DNA of 64,000 nt, from the NCBI GenBank assembly GCA_025774245.1, contig JALGWI010000003.1, forward strand, positions 1-64,000, read 5' to 3'. Position numbers and translations under genes: made by a program. A model generated the notes under the pieces. It was not told the origin of the DNA. It worked only from the letters and a program-made list of their open reading frames with translations, and did no database searches. Origin of the DNA: a bacterium. GTDB lineage: Bacteria; Joyebacterota; Joyebacteria; Joyebacterales; Joyebacteraceae. Below are positions 9,711 through 22,000 of this stretch, in pieces; position 1 is the first letter of the stretch, and each line of letters begins with the position of its first letter.

Positions 9711-10844
9711 CTAGAGCTTCCTCCTCATGGTCTCGGCGACGTCCCGCGCGGACGGCGGGCAGCCCGGGAAGTGGATGAGGCCCTCGCGTTCCGCCAGGTC
9801 CCGCGTGCACTTCCCGAGGCAGATGACGCGCCCGTCCGCGGAGGGCACCTTCGCCTCGCGTCCCTGGATGATGTGGAGCTTCCCGAAGAACCCCCAGTAG
9901 AGGAGTTTCGGGACGAGCGTGAACCAGTACCGTGGGTCGCGGATCGCCAGGTGCACGCCGGCGCTGAACGAGTCGATGCACATCGAGCAGGCCGTGCAGT
10001 CCCGCCAGGAGTAGATGTTCATCACCCTGCCGTACTCCTCGTTGGCGGGCTCGAACCTCACCTCCTCCGCTGTGCCGGTGATCTCCGGGTCGAGCGTTCC
10101 CAGACCTTCGCGTTCGGCGATGGCGAGGTGCGTGATCTCCCTCGGATCGAAGCCCATCAGGCGCGCCCCCGTCGCGTCGAGCTCGAGCATGTTCGTACCG
10201 ACGGCGAGGATCCCCGCGCGCTTCGTCTTTCCGTTCAGGGGACCGTCGCCCTCGAGCCCGACGATCCCGTCGAGGACGACGAGGCCGGGCGGCGCGAGCT
10301 TCGCCTGCTCGACGAGCGGCTCGTGGAGGCCGAGGTGGTGGTCGAGCTTCTTGTCCTCCTCCGAGAGCATCCCCTTGTGGTTCTTGATCGACAGCGTGAC
10401 CGTGGTGTAGCCGTGTGTCTTGAGCTTCGGGACGTTGACGTAGAGGTCGGCGTCCTCGAGGATCGCCGGTACGCCGAGCCTCCCGTACTTCCACTCGCGC
10501 TCGCGCCTCTCGGCCACGTTGAAGTTCAGGAGCTCGACGCCGAGCTCACCAGCCAGGGCCACGTAGCCGGTCTTCCGGAAGACCTCGTCGACGTCGAGGC
10601 CGACCCCCGGCCCGTCTGCGATCGTGATCCGCTCGATTCCCGCTGCCCGGAGGACCCGCACGACGGCCGTGACGACGGCCGGGTGCGTGACGATCGCGGT
10701 CTTCGGGGCGGCGGCGATGACGAGGTTCGGCTTGATCACGGCCGTGCGCTTCCCGCCGAGATCGACGCCGAGCGCTTCGATCCCCCTTCGAAGCGCCGCC
10801 TCGATCTCGCCGACGTCGTATCGATGGATCTGGTCGAGAAACAC
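9711..10844 (-). CDS. DUF362 domain protein with Cys-rich ferredoxin-like segment
   Basis: KRTAVIKPNLVIAAAPKTAIVTHPAVVTAVVRVL; YVNVPKLKTHGYTTVTLSIKNHKGML; CTACSMCIDSF. Confidence 0.8.
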   Translation of the reverse strand: MFLDQIHRYDVGEIEAALRRGIEALGVDLGGKRTAVIKPNLVIAAAPKTAIVTHPAVVTAVVRVLRAAGIERITIADGPGVGLDVDEVFRKTGYVALAGELGVELLNFNVAERREREWKYGRLGVPAILEDADLYVNVPKLKTHGYTTVTLSIKNHKGMLSEEDKKLDHHLGLHEPLVEQAKLAPPGLVVLDGIVGLEGDGPLNGKTKRAGILAVGTNMLELDATGARLMGFDPREITHLAIAEREGLGTLDPEITGTAEEVRFEPANEEYGRVMNIYSWRDCTACSMCIDSFSAGVHLAIRDPRYWFTLVPKLLYWGFFGKLHIIQGREAKVPSADGRVICLGKCTRDLAEREGLIHFPGCPPSARDVAETMRRKL

Positions 10845-10876
10845 GGCCAAGGGTCTCAGTCTCCCCGCAAGTATGG

Positions 10877-11998
10877 TCAGGACGCTTCGCCGCGCCCGCC
10901 GTTCCGTTCCGCGGCGCCGCGTCCTCGCGCCGCCACCTCGACGGCCACGCCGGCGACCGTCGGGACGTGCATGAGCATGTTCGTGTAGCTCGCGTTCGCA
11001 AGCGGACAGGCGCAGCCCCCGGACCGCACCATCGCGCGGTCGCGCTCCGCCCTCTCGCCGAACCAGATCTTCCCGAAATCGTACCCGACGTCCCGGAGGT
11101 TCCCGAGCGGTTCCGCGCGGACGCAGCAGGACCACACGTCGCCGTCCGGGGCGATCTGGGCCGAGGCGGTCCCCGCGTAGCACGGTATGACCTGCCGCCC
11201 GGTGGCGAGGTAGCGCTTGACCAGCTCGTAGTAGCGGACCCGGAACGACTGCGTGATCCGCGAGATGCCGGAGTAGCTCCCTGCCTTGATCCGCTCGATG
11301 AGGAAGTCGACGGCCCTTCCGTAGGCCGCGGCGTCAGGCGTGACGCCGGCCCCCATGGTCTCGAGCTCGACCCGCTCCTCCGCGATCTCGGTGATGTACG
11401 AGTCGGGCGAGATCTCCTTCGTCACGTATTCGTAGATCCGGGGGATCCGCTCCACGTTGTGCACCGAGATGACCGTGTGGACGCCGACGGTCAGGTTCGG
11501 CGCGCCGAGGGCGCGAAGCGCCCGGTAGGTCGCGAGGGCACGATCGAAGTTCCCGGGGACGCCGCGGATCTCGTCGTGCCTCTCCCCGATCTCGTCGAGC
11601 GAGAGGTTCACGATCACCTGACTGTCGGGGCAGCCGGTCGTGATCTCCTCGACCATCGACGGGATCCTCTCGGTGAGGAGTCCGTTCGTCGGGATGTTGA
11701 TGATCCCGGGGCGGCCGTGCCGGTAGGCGCTCGTGCAGATCTCGGTCAGGTCCGATCTCAGAAACGGCTCGCCGCCGCTCATCGTGTACCAGTACGGGGC
11801 GCGGCCCATCGAGGCGAACGTGCGGTCGAACTCCTCCGCCGTGAACTCCTCCGCCTTCCTGTCGTAGACGTTGCAGGTCAGGCACCTGGAGTTGCACCGG
11901 TACGTGACGCTGACGGTCAGGTTGAGCGGCAGGAGCCGCGGACGGCCGGTCGCGCGCATCATCTTGTAGAGCGGGATCTTGGCGAGGATCTCGATCAT
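10877..11998 (-). CDS. Radical SAM protein with SPASM-like C-terminal Cys region
   Basis: VTYRCNSRCLTCNVYD (CxxxCxxC), YTMSGGEPFLRSDL, INIPTNG; C-term CYAGTASAQIAPDGDVWSCC...GNLRDV. Confidence 0.87.
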   Translation of the reverse strand: MIEILAKIPLYKMMRATGRPRLLPLNLTVSVTYRCNSRCLTCNVYDRKAEEFTAEEFDRTFASMGRAPYWYTMSGGEPFLRSDLTEICTSAYRHGRPGIINIPTNGLLTERIPSMVEEITTGCPDSQVIVNLSLDEIGERHDEIRGVPGNFDRALATYRALRALGAPNLTVGVHTVISVHNVERIPRIYEYVTKEISPDSYITEIAEERVELETMGAGVTPDAAAYGRAVDFLIERIKAGSYSGISRITQSFRVRYYELVKRYLATGRQVIPCYAGTASAQIAPDGDVWSCCVRAEPLGNLRDVGYDFGKIWFGERAERDRAMVRSGGCACPLANASYTNMLMHVPTVAGVAVEVAARGRGAAERNGGRGEAS

Positions 11999-12927
11999 CG
12001 TGGACCTCGGGCGTCCGAGGGTGGGGCTTCGGAGCCCGCCTCCGCGTCTCCGAGGTTCTTGGTGGACTCGGCCACGTCCCAGGTGTAGGGGTTCCTCTTG
12101 AAGACGTGGTAGTCGATCACGCCGAGGAAGCGCCCGACGGTCTCGAGGAAGACGCCGCCCAGGGTCCAGAGGACGCTCCTCGGTCTCCACTCGAGATCGT
12201 CCAGCATCACGCGGAAGATGCCCCCCACATTCTTCGTGGAGACCTCGTACGACTGCTCCCTGGAGAGCCAGATGTGGCCGGCGTAGATGCGCCGGCGCTG
12301 CTTCAGGAAATCGCCGACGGTGTCGGCGCCCTTGTTGTAGACCGTCGCATCGGGGACGTACCGGAGGGTCTTTCCGCGCTCGACCACGATCGCTTCGATG
12401 CTCGCCTCGTCGACCGCCGTCTCCGCGGGAATCGCGCGCACGAAGGACCGGAAGGCGACCATCTCTCCGAGCTTGGGCGTCTTCAGGGCGAGGCGATGGT
12501 GCAGGCGCCAGAGCATGTGCACGACGAAGCCCATGAAGCGGCCGGGGTCGTCGACGGGAACAGGACGTGCACCGGTCATGCCCACGCCGTCGTCCGAGAA
12601 GGGAGCGAGCAGGCGTTCGACGCAATCGGGCGCCGGGAGCGTGTCGCCGCTCTCGAGGATGAAGAGGTCGGCGTCGGCCGATTCGAGGAAGAGGTTGATC
12701 GCCGAGGCCTTCCCCTCGCGCGACTCCTGCCGCACGAGTCGGATCCTCGGATCGCGGCCGCTCCAGTCTGCAACGATCTCGTCGGTGCGGTCGGTCGAGC
12801 CCGACGAGACGACGATGATCTGACGGATCTCCACGTTCTCGAGCTTCTGATCGACGAGGGCCCCGAGGAGCTTCCCGACGTTCCGCTCCTCGTTGTAGGC
12901 CATCACCCCGACACTCGCCGTCAGCAT
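11995..12927 (-). CDS. Glycosyltransferase family 2
   Basis: LTASVGVMAYNEERNVGKLLGALVDQ; IIVVSSGSTDRTDEIV; ILESGDTLPAPDC. Confidence 0.85.
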   Translation of the reverse strand: MLTASVGVMAYNEERNVGKLLGALVDQKLENVEIRQIIVVSSGSTDRTDEIVADWSGRDPRIRLVRQESREGKASAINLFLESADADLFILESGDTLPAPDCVERLLAPFSDDGVGMTGARPVPVDDPGRFMGFVVHMLWRLHHRLALKTPKLGEMVAFRSFVRAIPAETAVDEASIEAIVVERGKTLRYVPDATVYNKGADTVGDFLKQRRRIYAGHIWLSREQSYEVSTKNVGGIFRVMLDDLEWRPRSVLWTLGGVFLETVGRFLGVIDYHVFKRNPYTWDVAESTKNLGDAEAGSEAPPSDARGPR

Positions 12928-12954
12928 GAGTCCTCCGCCCGCATCGAGCGAGCT

Positions 12955-13680
12955 TCACTGTCCGATGAGGAGTCGCTCGCCGAGAAAACGCGGCAGTCCG
13001 GCCTCGATGATCTTCCGGCTGGTCGTCTCGGCGTCGTACGTGGCGCGTTCGATCCGCAGGGTCTTGAGATCGGTGTCCAGGACGCCGAAGCTCGCTCTGG
13101 GATCCCTGTCGCGCGGCTGCCCGACGCTGCCCACGTTGATGAGGAACCGGGTGTCGTCGGACACGACGACCTCGCGGAGCACCAGCTCCCACACGCGCCC
13201 GGACTGCGTGGCGGAGATCATCGGCACGTGGGAGTGCCCGATCAGGCACATCTCCTGAGTGAACGTGGCGAACTCCGCCGCGGCCGCGCCTCGACTGAGC
13301 ACGTAGCGCCAGGCCGGCGGGTCGCCCGGCGACGCGTGCACGAGCAGGACGCCGTCGACCTCGGCCGTGTACGGGAGGTTCTGCAGGAACTCGACGTCCT
13401 CTTCCCGAAGCTGGTCCCGCGTCCACCTGATCGCCTCGGCCGCCCATTCGTTGAAGTAGGCCTCCTCGCCCCGGTCGACCGCGGCCTGGTCGTGATTCCC
13501 CTTGACCACGACCATCTCGCGCGAGCGAACGAGGTCGATGACCTCCACGGGATCCGGGCCGTACCCGACGACGTCGCCCAGACAGAGGATCCCGTCGGGG
13601 CACATCTCGCCGGCCGTCTCGAGCACCGCCTCGAGCGCCTCCAGGTTCCCGTGAATGTCACTGACGACGATGTATCTCAT
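12955..13680 (-). CDS. Calcineurin-like metallophosphoesterase (YfcE/MJ0936-like)
   Basis: MRYIVVSDIHGNLEALEAVLE; LCLGDVVGYGPDP; VVKGNHDQA; LIGHSHVP; INVGSVGQPRDRDPRAS. Confidence 0.9.
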   Translation of the reverse strand: MRYIVVSDIHGNLEALEAVLETAGEMCPDGILCLGDVVGYGPDPVEVIDLVRSREMVVVKGNHDQAAVDRGEEAYFNEWAAEAIRWTRDQLREEDVEFLQNLPYTAEVDGVLLVHASPGDPPAWRYVLSRGAAAAEFATFTQEMCLIGHSHVPMISATQSGRVWELVLREVVVSDDTRFLINVGSVGQPRDRDPRASFGVLDTDLKTLRIERATYDAETTSRKIIEAGLPRFLGERLLIGQ

Positions 13681-14120
13681 TCCGCCTCGCCTGCGTGTTC
13701 CGACTCCTGTCCGCCGCCGGCGCCGTCGGGCCGCGTTTCCCTCGCGATCCTGTCGAGAACTCCGTTGACGAACCTGCCGCACTCCTCCGAGCTGTACTTC
13801 CGGGCGCAGTCGACCGCCTCGTTGATGATCACACCGACGGGGGTACCGGGCGCGTGGACGAGCTCGAAGACCCCGATCCGGAGGATTGTCCGGTCGACGG
13901 CTCCCATGCGGGAGATCTCCCAGTGCTCGCTGGCGCTCGAGATGACGCGGTCGATCCCCTCGACGTCGGCGCGCACCCCCTCGACGATCTCGGTGGCGAA
14001 CTCGAGCGCACTGGGCCGTTCCTCCGAGATGTCGGGGATCGCGAGATCGGTGAGGCCGGTGACCTCCTCGCGATAGAGAAGCTTGAGGGCGAGCTCGCGG
14101 CCCTCCCTCCTTACACCCAT
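13677..14120 (-). CDS. nusB: Transcription antitermination factor NusB
   Basis: RRRGRELALKLLY-like start; IDRVISSASEHWEISRMGAVDRTILRIGVFELV; VIINEAVDCARKYSSEECGRFVNGVLD. Confidence 0.92.
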   Translation of the reverse strand: MGVRREGRELALKLLYREEVTGLTDLAIPDISEERPSALEFATEIVEGVRADVEGIDRVISSASEHWEISRMGAVDRTILRIGVFELVHAPGTPVGVIINEAVDCARKYSSEECGRFVNGVLDRIARETRPDGAGGGQESEHAGEAE

Positions 14121-14143
14121 GGCTGGCGTCTCCTCAAGTGAGG

Positions 14144-14611
14144 CTAGTCCATCTTCGCGTAGACGTCCGCCAGCTCCATCGCGGAAAGGGCGGCGTCCCA
14201 GCCCCTGTTCCCCGCTTTGGCTCCGGCGCGCTCGATCGCCTGCTCGAGGTTGTCGGCCGTGACGACGCCGAAGACCGTCGGCACACCGGTGTGGACCGAC
14301 GCGTTCGCGACACCCTTGGCGACCTCGGCCGCCACGTAATCGAAGTGCGGGGTCGCACCCCGGATGACAGCGCCCAAGCATACTACTGCATCGTACTTCC
14401 CGGCGTCACCCATTCTTTTGGCGACGGCCGGGATGTCGAAAGCCCCCGGAACCCAGACGATGGTGACGTCGTCGTCGTTCGCTCCGTGACGTCGCAGGCA
14501 GTCCATCGCGCCCTCGAGGAGACGGAGCGAGACGAACTCGTTGAAGCGCGAGACGACGATCCCGAACCGCTTCCCCTCACCGGTGATCTTGCCCTCGTAG
14601 ACCTTAGCCAT
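14144..14611 (-). CDS. ribH: 6,7-dimethyl-8-ribityllumazine synthase
   Basis: [60 protein letters not shown]. Confidence 0.96.
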   Translation of the reverse strand: MAKVYEGKITGEGKRFGIVVSRFNEFVSLRLLEGAMDCLRRHGANDDDVTIVWVPGAFDIPAVAKRMGDAGKYDAVVCLGAVIRGATPHFDYVAAEVAKGVANASVHTGVPTVFGVVTADNLEQAIERAGAKAGNRGWDAALSAMELADVYAKMD

Positions 14612-15887
14612 GAGTCTTCCCCCTCTCCTTGTCGTCGGACTCTCTTGCTCCTTCGTCCCCCGCCACACCAACCTCGCACGAGTCGAAGTCGAGCAGGTGC
14701 CCGAGCTTGCACTGCTTCGTGGTGAGATACTTGAGGTTCGCGTCGGTCGGTGCCACCACGATCCCGACCCTCTCGACGATCGTCAGGCCGTGGCCCTCGA
14801 GGCCTACGACCTTCCTCGGGTTGTTCGTCAGGAGACGGATCCGTCGCACGCCCAGGTCGGCGAGGATCTGAGCTCCGAGCCCGTAGTCCCTGAGGTCCGC
14901 CGGGAACCCGAGCTCCTCGTTCGCCTCCACAGTGTCCCTTCCGCGGTCCTGAAGCTCGTAGGCCATGAGCTTGTTCCGAAGCCCGATCCCCCTCCCCTCC
15001 TGCCGCATGTAGAGGACGATCCCCTCGCCTTCCTTCTCGACCATCCGCATGGCGGCCGCCAGCTGGCTTCCGCAGTCGCAGCGAAGCGAACCGAAGATGT
15101 CGCCGGTCAGGCACTCCGAATGCACCCGGACGAGCACGTCCTTCTCGGCCGTCGGGTTCCCCTTGACCAGGGCGATGTGAAGGAGATCGTCGAGGTCGCT
15201 CTCGTAGAGGTGCAGGTCGAACTCCCCGTAGCGCGTCGGCAGCACGGTCCTGACGACCTTCCGCACGAGCTTCTCGGTCTTCTCGCGGTACTCGATGAGG
15301 GCTCGGACGCTGACGATCTTGAGGTCGAACCTGTCGGCCATCTCCTCCAGCTCAGGCATCCGCGCCATCGTTCCGTCTTCGCCCATGATCTCGCAGAGAA
15401 CGCCGGCAGGCTTGAGGCCCGCGAGCCGCGCAAGGTCGACCGCCGCCTCGGTGTGCCCCGCCCTCCGGAGCACGCCTCCCTCGCGGGCCCGAAGCGGGAA
15501 GATGTGTCCGGGGCGTCCGAGATCGTCGGGCCGCGTCTTCGGGTCGACCAGCGCGCGGATCGTCGCGGCGCGGTCGTGCGCGGAGATCCCGGTCGTCGTG
15601 CCCTCGACGGCGTCCACGGAGACCGCGAAGGCCGTTCCCATGATCGACGTGTTCTTGCCGACCATCGGGTGGAGATCGAGCTCGTCGAGCCGCTCTCCCG
15701 TCATCGGGACGCAGATGAGGCCGCGTCCCTCGCGAGAGATGAAGTTGATGTCGGCCGGCGTGACCTTCTCCGCCGCCATGATGAGATCGCCTTCGTTCTC
15801 CCGCGTCTCGTCGTCGACGACGATCATCATCTTCCCGTGGCTGATGTCCTCGATCGCCGACTCCACTGCAAGGATGCTGTCAATCAT
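14604..15887 (-). CDS. ribBA: Bifunctional 3,4-dihydroxy-2-butanone-4-phosphate synthase/GTP cyclohydrolase II
   Basis: [71 protein letters not shown]. Confidence 0.97.
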   Translation of the reverse strand: MIDSILAVESAIEDISHGKMMIVVDDETRENEGDLIMAAEKVTPADINFISREGRGLICVPMTGERLDELDLHPMVGKNTSIMGTAFAVSVDAVEGTTTGISAHDRAATIRALVDPKTRPDDLGRPGHIFPLRAREGGVLRRAGHTEAAVDLARLAGLKPAGVLCEIMGEDGTMARMPELEEMADRFDLKIVSVRALIEYREKTEKLVRKVVRTVLPTRYGEFDLHLYESDLDDLLHIALVKGNPTAEKDVLVRVHSECLTGDIFGSLRCDCGSQLAAAMRMVEKEGEGIVLYMRQEGRGIGLRNKLMAYELQDRGRDTVEANEELGFPADLRDYGLGAQILADLGVRRIRLLTNNPRKVVGLEGHGLTIVERVGIVVAPTDANLKYLTTKQCKLGHLLDFDSCEVGVAGDEGARESDDKERGKTHG

Positions 15888-15892
15888 GTTCT

Positions 15893-16557
15893 CTACTCCA
15901 GGAATCCCAGTTCCTTGAGACGTTCGGCCGTGAGGCCGCTCTCTCTCCCGTCGCTCTCCCTCTCGCCGCCGTTGGTCGGCGCGCCGTCGCGCGCCCCGGA
16001 CGAGAGCTTCTCCTGGTGCTTCGCCATGATGTCGGTCTCGACGTTCGCGCGAGACCCGCTCCTGTAGGACCCGGCGATCGTCGCGCCGAGTGTTTCGGGG
16101 ATGAGGGCCACCCTGAGCAGCGTCCCCTCGATCCCGGCGACGGTGAGGCTCACGCCGTCGAGCGCGATCGAGCCGCGCGGCACGACGTGGCGAACGAGCG
16201 CGGGCGGAAGCTCGAAGGAGACCACCCGCCCGTTCGAGGTCGGCGCGACCGACGTGACGGTCGCGATCCCGTCGATGTGGCCGGTGACCACGTGCCCGCC
16301 CATCCTGTCGCCGAGCCGGAGCGCGCGCTCGAGATTGACAGGCGCGCCGGCCGTGAGCCTCCCGATCGTCGTCATCGCGAGCGTCTGCGCCACCGCCTCG
16401 ACCTCGAATCGCCGGGGCCCTGCCCGGACGACGGTGAGGCAGGCTCCGTTCACCGCCACGCTCTCACCGCGTTCCAGCTCCACCGCGAAGGGCGCGCGGA
16501 CGACGATCGTCGCGCCGTCGCCTTGCCGGCGGAGCGTCTCGACGGTGCCGCGCGTCT

Positions 16558-16576
<19 letters not shown>
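15893..16576 (-). CDS. ribE: Riboflavin synthase (alpha)
   Basis: [40 protein letters not shown]. Confidence 0.95.
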
Positions 16577-17757
<1,181 letters not shown>

Positions 17758-17815
17758 CTTCCGTCACCTCTCGTGGCTCTCCGCCTCCGCCGTCGCACCC
17801 ACTGTCGCGGCCCAC

Positions 17816-17842
17816 GAAAACGCCCCGGATCTCTCCGGGGCT
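17816..17842 (-). terminator. Intrinsic terminator between FMN riboswitch and ribD
   Basis: Minus strand GCCCCGGAGAGATCCGGGGCGTTTTCG: GC hairpin followed by T-rich tail. Confidence 0.8.
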
Positions 17843-17875
17843 CGTCGACGACGAGCGACCTCCGCCCGTCGTGGG

Positions 17876-17994
17876 GTTCCTTCTCTCATCCAGACTCTCA
17901 CTGTCGGCGCCTGAATTCCACAGGCTCTGCGAAACCTGAATCCGCTCGCGGGCTATCACCGCCGGTGGGGAATTGCACCCCGCCCCGAAGGAAC
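17876..17994 (-). promoter_or_regulatory. FMN riboswitch (RFN element)
   Basis: Minus strand: CTTCGGGGCGGGGTGCAATTCCCCACCGGCGGTGATAGCCCGCGAGC...GCCGACAGTGAGAGTCTGGATGAGAGAAGG matches RFN consensus. Confidence 0.97.
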
Positions 17995-18017
17995 ACGTAT
18001 TCCGTATGCAGCCTCTA

Positions 18018-18046
18018 ATCTACCACCGGTCGGGACGGCTGTCAAG
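18018..18046 (-). promoter_or_regulatory. Sigma70-type promoter of riboflavin operon
   Basis: Minus strand TTGACA-N17-TAGATT just upstream of the RFN element; overlaps the 3' end of ftsY. Confidence 0.75.
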
Positions 18047-19049
18047 CGCTCTCGGACGGCTCCGACGCGCGGTCGGCCGCGCCCTGCCCGACCCCCAGGA
18101 GGCCGTGCGCGAAGGCCGTCGGATCGAACTCCTCGAGGTCGTCGGGCCCCTCGCCGGTCCCCACGAACCGGACCGGGATCGAGAGCTCCCTGGCGATCGG
18201 AATGACGATGCCGCCCCGCGCCGTGCCGTCGAGCTTGGCGAGAACGATGCCCGTCACGCCGACGGCCTCGTCGAAGATGCGGGCCTGCGAGAGCGCGTTC
18301 TGTCCGGTGTTCGCGTCGACCACGAGGAGTACCTCGTGGGGCGCGCCCGGCATCCTCTTCGCGAGCACACGCTTGATCTTCCGGAGCTCCTCGAGCAGGT
18401 TCTTCTGCGTGTGGAGGCGCCCCGCCGTGTCTACGATCAGGAGGTCGGCGCCTCGAGAGACGGCGGCGTCGAGGGCGTCGAACGCGACGGCCGCCGGATC
18501 GCCGCCCTGCTCCCCGGCGACAAACTGCGCGCCGCTGCGGTCGGCCCAGATGGAGAGCTGCTCACTCGCCGCGGCTCTGAACGTGTCAGCCGCGGCCACG
18601 ATGACCTGGTCTCCCCGGGACACGAACCTCGTGGCGAGCTTCCCGATCGACGTCGTCTTGCCCACGCCGTTCACGCCGACGATCATGAGTACCCTGGGCC
18701 CGGCAACGTCCGCCGGCCCGGGGGCGTCCGTCGGCTCGCCCTCGCTGCCGTCTTCCGCGGGCGACGGCTTGTCACGGGAAGCGCAGAGGATCCGCTCGAT
18801 CTCGTCCGAGAGCACGCCCGCGATGTCTTCCGGACCGCCCGCTCCATGGCCGACGTGCGTCCTCAGGACGTCGACGAGATGCATCGAGGTGTCGACGCCC
18901 ACGTCGGCCGAGACGAGCGTCTCCTCGATTGCGTCGAGGCCGCTCTCATCGAGGGCGGCCCCGCGTCCGAGGGCGCTCCTGATGCCTCCCAGGATCGCCC
19001 GTCTTGTCTTGGCGAGGCTCTCAGTGAGCCTCGTAAACCGGTTCCTCAC
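18042..19049 (-). CDS. ftsY: Signal recognition particle receptor FtsY
   Basis: RVLMIVGVNGVGKTTSIGKLA; VAADTFRAAASEQL; DLLIVDTAGRLHTQKNLLEEL; LDGTARGG. Confidence 0.95.
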   Translation of the reverse strand: MRNRFTRLTESLAKTRRAILGGIRSALGRGAALDESGLDAIEETLVSADVGVDTSMHLVDVLRTHVGHGAGGPEDIAGVLSDEIERILCASRDKPSPAEDGSEGEPTDAPGPADVAGPRVLMIVGVNGVGKTTSIGKLATRFVSRGDQVIVAAADTFRAAASEQLSIWADRSGAQFVAGEQGGDPAAVAFDALDAAVSRGADLLIVDTAGRLHTQKNLLEELRKIKRVLAKRMPGAPHEVLLVVDANTGQNALSQARIFDEAVGVTGIVLAKLDGTARGGIVIPIARELSIPVRFVGTGEGPDDLEEFDPTAFAHGLLGVGQGAADRASEPSESA

Positions 19050-22000
19050 TCTCCACCTCGTCGGCCACCGTGTCGAGCCGCACGGAGACGATCTTCGAAA
19101 CCCCCGATTCCTCCATCGTGATGCCGTAGAGGCGATCGGCGGAGCGCATCGTGGACTTGTTGTGAGTGATGATGACGAACTGGGTGCGCTCCGAGAACTC
19201 ACGGAGCATCCTGATGAATCGCCTGACGTTGGCGTCGTCGAGCGGGGCGTCAACCTCGTCGAGGATGCAGAACGGCGACGGTTTCACGAGGTAGATCGCG
19301 AAGAGAAGGGCGATCGCCGTGAGCGCGCGCTCTCCGCCGGAGAGGAGGCTCAGGCGGCCGAGCCGCTTACCCCGTGGGGACGCCACGATCTCGATCGGTG
19401 ACTCGAGGGGATCCCCCGGCTCGAGGAGCCTGAGATCCGCCTCTCCCCCCTCGAAGAGACGCTGGAAGGTCGCGATGAAGTTCGTCCGCACCAGGCCGAA
19501 CGTCTCGACGAACATCTTCGTCGCCGATGAGTTGATCTTCTCGATGGCCTCCTTCAGAGACGCCTTCGACCTCTCCAGGTCATCGAACTGAGCCGAGAGG
19601 AACTCGAGGCGCTTGCTCTCTTCGTCGTACTCGTCGAGCGCGAGCAGGTTGACCGGTCCCATCGAGCGCAGTCTCGCCCTCAGGCGATCGACCTCTTCCC
19701 TCACCTTGGGCACGTCGAAGGGCTCGGTCTCGGGGTCCTCGGGCAGGTCGCCGAGCTCGTGAATGTCGACCGAGTAGTCCTCCCTGAGACGCTCCCGCAT
19801 CGCCTCGCACCTGCTCTTGCGCTCGGCGTCCTTGACCTCGAGCTCGTGCAGTTCGGTCTGCACGCGGTCCTTGGATTCCCGCGATGATCTGGTGTCGGAA
19901 TCGAGCTTCTCGAGCTCCGTTTTGAGCCCGCCGGTGGTCTCCCGCATCGCGTCGCGCTCGGTCTCGAGCGCCCGCTTGCCCGCGTCGATCTCCTCGAGGG
20001 CGCGCGAGTCCTCGCCGATCCTCCCGTCCAGCTCCGTGACGACACGGAGGTGCTCGGAGCGTTCGAGCCTCTTCCGCTCCGTGACACTCCTCGCTGTTCT
20101 CGCCGTCTCGGTGAACTGCGCGTGCTCGGTCTTGAGCGCGGTCAGTCCGGACCGGGCCGACGCGGCCTCGATCCCGCGCTGCTTCTCCTCCTCGGAGATC
20201 TTGCCCCTCTGGCGTCCGACCCTGGTGAACTCGCGCTCCAGCTCGTCGAGCTTCTCGCCGAGCTCGTCCTCGCCCCTCGAGAGGAGCGTGAGTCGTTCGG
20301 CGAGCGACTCCACGTCGCGCCTGGTCGTCTCCATGCGCGATCCGAGGACGTCCCTCTGCGATGACAGCTCGACGATCTTCTCGGCGAGGTTGGTCTTGGC
20401 GAGCTCGAGTTCCGTCAGGCTTCTCTTCACCTCCCAGAGCTCCGCGTCGGCCACCTCCGCGTCCTCCTCGGACGACGTCGCCGCCTGGCCGGCGGCTGCG
20501 AGAGCCTGCGAGGCGCGCCCCTCGGCGACCTTCGCCTCCTCGAGGCGTCGCGTGAGCGACTCGATGTCGCGCCTCGCCGCCTCGACGCGGGCCGCTCGCC
20601 GGAGAAGCCCGGCCTCCTCGTGTCCCTGTCGTCCGCCTGAGAGCACGCCGACCGCCGTCGCCATCTCACCGTCGGGACTCACGAACGAGAGTTCGCGCGC
20701 CTCGGGTCGAGACGCCAAGTCGAGGGCGACGCCGAGGTCCTTCACCACGAGCACGCCCTCGAGAAGGAACTCGACGAGCGGCGCGCACTCCGGGTCGCAC
20801 CGGACGAAGCCTGCGGCCGGTCCGATGACTCCCTCGGCGGACAGAAGGTGCTCCGGCACCGAGTCGACGCGGACCCTCCTGAGCTCCGCCAGCGGGACGA
20901 AGGTCGCGCGGCCGAGCGATCCGGCGGCCAGATGGCGCATGGCCGACTTCGCGCTCGCGACGTCGCGTGAGACCACGTACTGAACCGAGCTCCCGAGCGC
21001 CGTCTCCACGGCGGCCGCCATCGAGGGTTCGACCTCGATGAGATCCGCCACGGTTCCCATGAGCCCGTCGATGTCGTGCGAGCGGTCAGAGAACAGCGCG
21101 CGCACGCCGTCCTGGAATCCGCCGTAGCCGTCCTTGATCTCGGAGAGGAGTTCCTCCTTGTGGCGGGCGGCGTCGAGCTCGCCGGTCACCCGGCTGACCT
21201 GCTCCCGCGCCTTGAGGAGGTTCTCCCTCGAGTCGTTCAGAGTCGATGTCTTCGCCTTCTCCGACGTCCGGGCGTCGTGGAGGGCGCCCATCAGCCGTCT
21301 CTCGTCCTCGAGGATCTCGAGGATCCTCTCCTCCTTCTCGGCCAGCGTCCTTCTCGCGTCGCCGAGCGAGGTCTCGATGTCGAGGTGCTCCTTCATGAGG
21401 TCGTCGAGGCGCGCGCGGTAGCCCTCGAGCTCGCCCTTGACGCCCGCCGAGCTCTCGAGTCCATCGATGCGCGTCTGCTTCTGTCCCGCGAGGGCGTCGG
21501 TGAGTCGGCGGTACTCCTGCTCGATCGCGGCGAGCTCCTCGGACTTGGCGCTCATGTCCTGGTCGCGTTCCTCGAGCAGCCCCGTCACGGTCTCGATCTC
21601 GGCGTCGAGATCCGCCGACCGCTTGAGGGCGAGGTTGAGGTCCGCGCCTATGTCCGTGAGCTCCGTGTCGAGTTCGCTGACCCGGCGCTGGGCCGCGCTC
21701 CGTCTCTCCCGGGCGACCAGCAGGCTGTCGGCGAGGCGCCTCGCCTTCGACTCGAGGTCCTTCACCTCGAGCTCGAGGCTCGCGAGCGCCTCCTCCCTGT
21801 CCTTGAGCTCGGTCCGGATCCCCAGTCCCGAGCGCTCCGCCTTCCCCAGGGTGCCCTCGCTCTCCTCGAGAGCCGACCGGAGCTCGGCGACCCGCGCCGC
21901 GGAGGCGTCCCTCTCGGAGTGCCACCTCCAGTACTCCTTCCGGCCGAGAGAGATCTCGAGCTCGGTCAGGCTGTCCGTGTAGTGGCGGTGGCGGCGCGCC

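Noticed and set aside
10877-13603. 908-aa minus ORF as a giant radical SAM fusion
   Set aside because: N-terminal ~535 aa are an out-of-frame reading over the GT2 and metallophosphoesterase genes; true start is ATG at 11998
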